NCBI GenBank assembly: GCA_024224155.1
Contig: JAAENP010000013.1
Span: 1 to 59,106, forward strand
Source of the DNA: a bacterium
GTDB lineage: Bacteria; Acidobacteriota; Thermoanaerobaculia; Multivoradales; JAHEKO01
Direction: 5' to 3'
Length of the DNA stretch: 59,106 nt
Part shown: piece after piece, positions 54,574-59,106 of the stretch
Numbering within the stretch: position 1 is the first letter of the stretch
Layout of the letters: each line of letters opens with the position of its first letter
Program-made: the position numbers and the translations under genes
The notes under the pieces: generated by a model
What the model saw: the letters and a program-made list of their open reading frames with translations, nothing else
Told to the model about the DNA's origin: nothing
Databases searched by the model: none

Positions 54574-55767
54574 ATGGCGAGAAAGGTCGTAACCCCGAGG
54601 GTCCGGCGCCTCATCTGCGCCAACGCCCATCCGGAAGGTTGTGCGGTCAACGTTCGGCGCCTGGTCGACAAGGTCCAACAGGCCGGGCCCAAGACCGGGC
54701 TCGGGAACGTCCTGGTCCTCGGCTCGAGCACCGGATACGGCCTGGCTTCGCTGGCCACGGCGATCTGGGGCTGGGGCTCGAGCGCGCTGAGCGTCTGCTT
54801 CGAGCGCCCAGCCCAGGAGACTCGGACCGCGAGTGCCGGCTGGTACAACATCGCGGAAGTCCATCGAATGGCCCGTGAACAGGGTCGTCATGTCGAGACC
54901 TTGAACGGTGATGCCTTTGCCCACGAAATGAGAACACAGGTCGTGGAGATTCTTCGGGAGCGCTTCGGCCTCGTCGACCTCGTCATCTACAGCCTGGCCA
55001 GCCCGCGGCGCAAGGACCCCGATTCAGACACCGTCTGGAACAGCGTGATCAAACCGATCGGCACGCCGCACGGGGGCAAGCACATCGAGCTCCGCTCGGA
55101 GACCGTCACCGGTCATGGCCTCGAGCCGGCTACCGAAGAGGAGGTCGAAGCGACGGTCAAGGTCATGGGCGGAGAGGATTGGGAGCTGTGGATTCGGCTG
55201 CTGGCCGCGGAGGGTCTCCTGGCCGACGGCGCCCGCGCTCTGGCGTACTCCTACATCGGACCTCGTGTCACTCATCCCATCTACCGCACCGGCACCATCG
55301 GCCGGGCCAAAGAGCATCTAGAGGCGACCGCGAATCGGCTGGACTCCCTGCTCGAGGACCTCGTCGGCGGACACTGCTGGATCAGCGTCAACAAAGCCGC
55401 CGTCACCCAGGCATCGGCGGTCATCCCGGCCGTTCCGCTCTACAAAAGCCTGCTTTACAGGGTCATGAAAGAGGCCGGAACGCACGAGCTGCCAAGCGAT
55501 CAGATGATCCGGATGTTCGAGGATCATGTCGGTCCCGGACGAACGCCGACCCTCGACGCGCATCGACGGATCCGGCTGGACGATCGCGAGATGTCTCCCG
55601 AGACCCAGCGCCGGGTTCAGGAACTGTGGGAGATCGTCGACACCGAGAACCTCAACGAGATCAGCGACTGGAGCGGCTTCAAGCGCGAGTTCCTGCAGCT
55701 CTTCGGGTTCCAGGTCGACGGCGTCGACTACGACGAACCGGTCGAAACCGACGTCTCATGGGAGTAG
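54574..55767 (+). CDS. fabV: Enoyl-ACP reductase, FabV type
   Basis: This is a 397-residue NADH-dependent enzyme catalysing the last step of the fatty-acid elongation cycle. FabV hallmarks are visible: the glycine-rich nucleotide site VLVLGSSTGYGLAS, VIYSLASPRRKDP, and the Tyr-(8)-Lys catalytic pair Y237-K246 in IYRTGTIGRAKEHLE. The C-terminal lid region ends with FQLFGF-like LQLFGFQVDGVDY. FabV is the triclosan-resistant alternative to FabI. It is divergent from the PilZ gene and near other lipid genes (acyl-CoA dehydrogenase, PlsC-like). Confidence 0.96.
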   Translation: MARKVVTPRVRRLICANAHPEGCAVNVRRLVDKVQQAGPKTGLGNVLVLGSSTGYGLASLATAIWGWGSSALSVCFERPAQETRTASAGWYNIAEVHRMAREQGRHVETLNGDAFAHEMRTQVVEILRERFGLVDLVIYSLASPRRKDPDSDTVWNSVIKPIGTPHGGKHIELRSETVTGHGLEPATEEEVEATVKVMGGEDWELWIRLLAAEGLLADGARALAYSYIGPRVTHPIYRTGTIGRAKEHLEATANRLDSLLEDLVGGHCWISVNKAAVTQASAVIPAVPLYKSLLYRVMKEAGTHELPSDQMIRMFEDHVGPGRTPTLDAHRRIRLDDREMSPETQRRVQELWEIVDTENLNEISDWSGFKREFLQLFGFQVDGVDYDEPVETDVSWE

Positions 55768-55977
55768 CGCCGAGGCTCCGTCCCCGACGCTGTGGCGGTC
55801 GACCTCCGTTTGCCCTCGAACGAAGCGAAGGGTGCCGACCGAAGCGATAGAGTCACGCCGGTACCGCCCCTTCGCGAACGAAGAGAGGTTCGCTCCGGGG
55901 CGCACGCGGCGCTCCTGCAGGCATCCGAACCCGGGAGGCCGAATGGCCTCGATCCCCCGACCCACCGGCTCGGTCGG
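55768..55977. other. Intergenic stretch with short inverted repeats
   Basis: This gap after fabV has a CGGTCGACC..CCGT string like that of the imuA-imuB junction, and GCGAAGGG pairing with CCCTTCGC further on. There is no T-run. It could hold remnants of a dispersed repeat. No gene is supported. Confidence 0.35.
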
Positions 55978-57198
55978 CTAGACGCCGACCGGGACCTGTT
56001 CGAGCTCCTCTTCGAAGTGCTCGACCTTGACGTCGAGATGGCCGGTCGCCCTGCCGGCCTCCTTGGTGAGCGCGCGGCCGATCACCAGGCGCTGAATCTC
56101 ATTCGCGCCTTCATAGATCTGGGTAATCTTGGCGTCGCGCATGTACTTCTCGATCGGATAATCTCGACAGTAGCCATAGCCGCCGAACATCTGAACGGCC
56201 TCGGTCGTGACCTTCATCGCCACGTCGGTGGCGAATACCTTGGCCATCGCGGCGAACTTGGTGACGTTACCGATGCCGGCATCGATGGCGCGAGCCGCGG
56301 TCCACACCATCTGGCGCGCCGCTTCGATCTCGGTTGCCAGATCGGCGACCTTGAATTGGGTCGCCTGAAACGAAAGCACCGACTGGCCGAACTGCTGGCG
56401 TTCCGACGTGTAGCGCACTGCCCAATCGAGGGCTCCCTGCGCCAGACCGACGGCCTGCGCGGCAACACCCGGACGCGCCCGATCCAGAGTCTTCATGGCA
56501 TTGCCGAACCCCTGGCCTTCGTTACCGAGTAGGTTCTCGGCAGGTACGCGGCAGTTGTCGAAGTAGAGCTCGTGCACCGGCACGCAGCGGATGCCCATGA
56601 GCTCTTCGCGCTTGCCGATCTCGAAACCCGGCGTGCCCTTCTCGACCATGATCGCCGAGATGCCGCGATGACCACGATCCGGGCGGGTCGAGCAGTAAAC
56701 CGTGTAAAAGCTGGCCGCGTTGCCGTTGGTGTTCCACTTCTTCTCACCGTTGATGACGTACTCGTCTCCGTCGCGCTCCGCCTGCGTTCTGAGGCTGCCG
56801 GCGTCCGAGCCCGAGGCCTTCTCGGAAAGTCCGAACGCAATCAGCTTCTCGCCGCTGGCGACCGGTGGCAGCCACTTCTTTTTCTGCTCTTCGGTACCGC
56901 CGACGATAATCGGGAAGCTCCCCAGCGCGTTGACCGCGTAACCCACGCCGACTCCACCGCAGGCTCGCGACAGCTCCTCGACCACGACGCAGAGATCGAG
57001 CACCCCGGCCCCCTTGCCACCGTACTCTTCGGGGATCCATATGCCCATCAGGTCGGCCGCGCGAAGCGCCTCGATAACGCTCCAGGGGTATTCTCCCGAC
57101 CGATCGAGGTCGGCCGCGACCGGGTAAACCGCGGTCTCAGCGATGTGGCGCGCCCGCTCCATGTAGTCCTGCGCCTGCTTAGGCAGTAGCTCTTTCAT
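55978..57198 (-). CDS. Acyl-CoA dehydrogenase
   Basis: This is a 406-residue FAD flavoenzyme with the family order: the N-terminal helical domain, LSEKASGSDAGSLRTQAERDGDEYVINGEKKW in the beta-domain (seen as LSEKASGSDAG and YVINGEKKW), FDNCRVPAENLLG, and the C-terminal catalytic part ERQQFGQSVLSFQATQFKVAD...GGYGYCRDYPIEKYMRDAKITQIYEGANEIQR. The last (QIYEGANEIQR) carries the glutamate base used by short/medium-chain enzymes. A good ribosome site (AAGGAG) precedes the ATG. Chain-length specificity cannot be read from sequence. Confidence 0.95.
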   Translation of the reverse strand: MKELLPKQAQDYMERARHIAETAVYPVAADLDRSGEYPWSVIEALRAADLMGIWIPEEYGGKGAGVLDLCVVVEELSRACGGVGVGYAVNALGSFPIIVGGTEEQKKKWLPPVASGEKLIAFGLSEKASGSDAGSLRTQAERDGDEYVINGEKKWNTNGNAASFYTVYCSTRPDRGHRGISAIMVEKGTPGFEIGKREELMGIRCVPVHELYFDNCRVPAENLLGNEGQGFGNAMKTLDRARPGVAAQAVGLAQGALDWAVRYTSERQQFGQSVLSFQATQFKVADLATEIEAARQMVWTAARAIDAGIGNVTKFAAMAKVFATDVAMKVTTEAVQMFGGYGYCRDYPIEKYMRDAKITQIYEGANEIQRLVIGRALTKEAGRATGHLDVKVEHFEEELEQVPVGV

Positions 57199-57340
57199 TG
57201 CGTTCTCCTTGAAAGGTCGAGATCGGATTTCATCGGAAGAATCCTACCGCAGGGGCGACGCCGATCGGCCGGCCCTGTGAGAGAATCTTGCAGCCCGAAA
57301 ACCGGGCCCGTGCCCTCCAGCAAGACGGCCCGAGTAGTAA

Positions 57341-58078
57341 ATGGTGGAGAACTTCACGCGCACGCAGGTCCTCAGACTGCTCAAGCTCTGGAGCCGCATC
57401 TTCTATCGGTTCGAGTTCGAGTGGATGAATGGGGAACCCGATCCACCCTGGGACGATCTGCGCATCGTCACCGTGATGAACCACACCAGTCTCTTCGAAT
57501 GGCTGTTCGCGGGCGCTCTTCCCGACCATTTTCTGAAGAGGATCGCGACTCGTGGCCACGTTCCGGTTGCCGACAAGACCATCTCCCGTCCTTTCTTCGG
57601 CATCTTTCTGCGGCTCCTGGCGCCCCACATGATCTCGATCACCCGTGAACCCGATCACACCTGGCAGGCCGTCATCGATCGGCTGGAGAAGAACTCAATG
57701 GTGATCATCTTCCCCGAAGGCCGGATGAAGCGAGCCGACGGGCTCGACAAACACGGCAAGCCGATGACCTCGCGCGGCGGAATCGCGGACGTGCTCAAGG
57801 CCATTCCGTCGGGACGAATGCTGATTGCCTATTCCGGCGGCCTCCACCATGTGCAATCTCCCGGACAGAAACTGCCCCGGCTGTTCAAGACCATTCGGAT
57901 GGCCTTGGAGTTCGTGGACATCGAGGAGTACCGCAACAGCATGCTCGAGAAGGGCACCGGCGAGGGATTCAGGCAGGCGGTGCGCGACGACCTCGACGGC
58001 CGCCGTGATCTCCACAGTGGTCGCTTGGAGGCCTTGACCTACGGCACATCCGAGGGCGAGTCGCGCAGAGCGTCGTAG
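57341..58078 (+). CDS. PlsC-like acyltransferase with HX4E variant
   Basis: This is a 245-residue protein. The acyltransferase motif I, normally HX4D, here reads NHTSLFEW, so H48 is followed by Glu at position 53. Motif III is normal (IIFPEGRMKR). The N-terminal region has no clear membrane anchor, and the end of the protein is charged. By family it would acylate lysophosphatidate or a similar acceptor. The substrate is unknown. Its last 40 bases overlap the convergent DMT permease gene. Confidence 0.88.
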   Translation: MVENFTRTQVLRLLKLWSRIFYRFEFEWMNGEPDPPWDDLRIVTVMNHTSLFEWLFAGALPDHFLKRIATRGHVPVADKTISRPFFGIFLRLLAPHMISITREPDHTWQAVIDRLEKNSMVIIFPEGRMKRADGLDKHGKPMTSRGGIADVLKAIPSGRMLIAYSGGLHHVQSPGQKLPRLFKTIRMALEFVDIEEYRNSMLEKGTGEGFRQAVRDDLDGRRDLHSGRLEALTYGTSEGESRRAS

Positions 58079-58968
58079 AGACCCGGAAGCGCGGTCGCGG
58101 CCAGAATCAAGGCGCCACCGACCAAGGCCCACCCGGCGACGCTCTCGCCGTGGATCAACCACGCCCACACCGGACTCAGGACCGGCTCGGCCATGAGCAG
58201 GAGTGAGGCCTCGATCGCCGGAACCCGCCGCATGGCCGCGGTGAGGAGCATGTAGGCGATCCCGATCTGAACGACCCCCAAGAAGCTCACCACCAAACCG
58301 TCCTCCAGGGCGATGCCCGAAAGGCCCTCGATCCTGGGCAAGCACACGGCGAACACGAGGACATTGCCCAAGACCACCGCGGGCATCGAACCGCCTGGCC
58401 TGTTGCCGTCGAGCTCGCCAACCCGGTCCCCTCGCGCATTCAAGACTCCACGGCTGAGCGAACGCAGCCCGATCACCGTCAGCGCCCAGGCAAAGCCGGC
58501 CGCCGCCGCCAGCCAGTTGCCGCGCTCCGGATCCGGCGCCGTCGCTTGGGCCGGCTCGGAGCCGAGAAAAAACATGGCCATCCCGACCGCGATCAGAGCC
58601 AGCATGACCATTTCCCTGCGACGCAGATGCTCCTTCAGGAGCCACGGGGACAGCAGCAGGAGGTAGAGCGGCGAGGTCGATTGCAGGAAGATCGTGTTGG
58701 CGGCCGTGGTCAGCTTGTTGGCCTGCACGAACAGGAAAAGGGTCGCTCCAAACGCCAGCGCGACCGGCACCGTTCGCCGGCTCCAACCGCGCCGGGCCGA
58801 CGGAGTCGCCAGAAGGAGAAACAGGGCGGCGACCCCGGCGCGCAGGCCGGCCACTTGCCAACCGTCCAACTCGACCATCTTGATCGCGGCGCCTCCGGTC
58901 GAAAACAGAACCGCGGCAGCCAAGACCTGGAACCTGGCGAGGACCTGGCCGCTGGTGCTTCTGGTCAT
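58039..58968 (-). CDS. EamA-type permease of the drug/metabolite transporter superfamily
   Basis: This is a 309-residue inner-membrane protein with ten predicted helices in two EamA repeats (LARFQVLAAAVLFSTGGAAIK near the start and LAAAAGFAWALTVIGLRSLS in the second half; AEPVLSPVWAWLIHGE is the typical second-half motif). A GTG at 58980 is an alternative start four codons earlier. Substrate unknown; many family members export amino acids or metabolites. Confidence 0.9.
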   Translation of the reverse strand: MTRSTSGQVLARFQVLAAAVLFSTGGAAIKMVELDGWQVAGLRAGVAALFLLLATPSARRGWSRRTVPVALAFGATLFLFVQANKLTTAANTIFLQSTSPLYLLLLSPWLLKEHLRRREMVMLALIAVGMAMFFLGSEPAQATAPDPERGNWLAAAAGFAWALTVIGLRSLSRGVLNARGDRVGELDGNRPGGSMPAVVLGNVLVFAVCLPRIEGLSGIALEDGLVVSFLGVVQIGIAYMLLTAAMRRVPAIEASLLLMAEPVLSPVWAWLIHGESVAGWALVGGALILAATALPGLYDALRDSPSDVP

Positions 58969-59040
58969 GGGTACGGTCACGTAGCGTAGCGCGCCGGACG
59001 GCTAGCGGGTGGCAGGATCTACGATCAGCAAGTGCTAGTA

Positions 59041-59106
59041 CTAGTCGCGCGCGCGTGCCTGGAGGGCCTGCTCCCAGGCTTCGGTCGCACCCAGCGTTCT
59101 CTCGCC
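59041..59106 (-). CDS. Possible C-terminal end of a gene running off the window
   Basis: The minus strand is open from the window edge for 21 codons, ending GATEAWEQALQARARD then TAG. It could be the C-terminal helix of a real protein, but 21 codons are too few to be sure. Confidence 0.35.
   Translation of the reverse strand, partial: GERTLGATEAWEQALQARARD

Noticed and set aside
53908-54924. Long form of the PilZ gene from 54924
   Set aside because: The first 190 residues overlap fabV and are not family-like. The PilZ domain begins soon after 54354.

Overview
The window is GC-rich, densely coded bacterial DNA with no rRNA, tRNA or CRISPR array. An RND efflux pump, a beta-barrel outer-membrane protein, several lipoproteins and an SppA/M23 pair point to a didermic (Gram-negative) host. 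The gene mix (DUF3014, DUF1820, DUF4388/PATAN, an ImuA-ImuB-DnaE2 cassette, an orphan lasso-type precursor, GTG/TTG starts with 4-base stop/start overlaps) fits Acidobacteriota, perhaps the Thermoanaerobaculia. A deltaproteobacterial-type host is not excluded. The taxonomic statement is inference.

Layout. 1-6.2 kb: a fragment with an HExxH motif ending in a REP-like palindrome, two tandem paralogous envelope proteins, and an LEA-like lipoprotein/adaptor/RND pump operon. 6.3-14.5 kb: housekeeping and envelope genes (cation/proton antiporter with a TrkA-type domain, M23 peptidase, SppA, a DUF3014 protein, aldo/keto reductase, S1/P1-type nuclease or phospholipase, DUF1820). 14.6-19.8 kb: an operon of GAF-GGDEF-EAL, FHA-EAL and a membrane Ser/Thr kinase. 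19.7-27.8 kb: a LysM-FecR surface protein, glycine dehydrogenase, an OMP, a mechanosensitive-channel-like protein, and a small Glu/Ala-rich lipoprotein with a clear terminator. 27.8-35.9 kb: the SOS mutasome imuA-imuB-dnaE2, interrupted by a PAS-PAS-GGDEF-EAL gene. 36-40.5 kb: a DUF4388 protein, an orphan lasso-peptide-like precursor, a NarL-type regulator, an unknown protein, an M43 metalloprotease and a small ORF. 40.5-54.4 kb: an almost unbroken minus-strand signalling block of three histidine kinases, three REC-EAL paralogues, a REC-GGDEF cyclase, a NarL-type regulator, a CheY-like receiver and a PilZ receptor. 54.5-59.1 kb: FabV, acyl-CoA dehydrogenase, a PlsC-like acyltransferase and a DMT permease.

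How the genes work together. Two enzymes that can make c-di-GMP (intact GGDEF or GGEEF), six EAL proteins and a PilZ receptor lie in this one stretch. Many are joined by ATGA/GTGA overlaps to histidine kinases, so the 40-54 kb block reads as a phosphorelay-controlled c-di-GMP circuit. The 14.6-19.8 kb operon may join Ser/Thr phosphorylation (kinase plus FHA) to c-di-GMP breakdown. The mutasome genes imuA and dnaE2 have nearly identical promoters carrying a direct repeat of TTNCGC one helical turn apart, a strong candidate for the host's SOS operator.

The most unusual items are the orphan lasso-type precursor at 37.1-37.3 kb, an in-frame palindromic repeat inside dnaE2, the shared SOS-like operator, a paired TGTAGG-N7-CCTACA element in the signalling block, and a long inverted repeat at 27.1-27.25 kb that may form a structured RNA.
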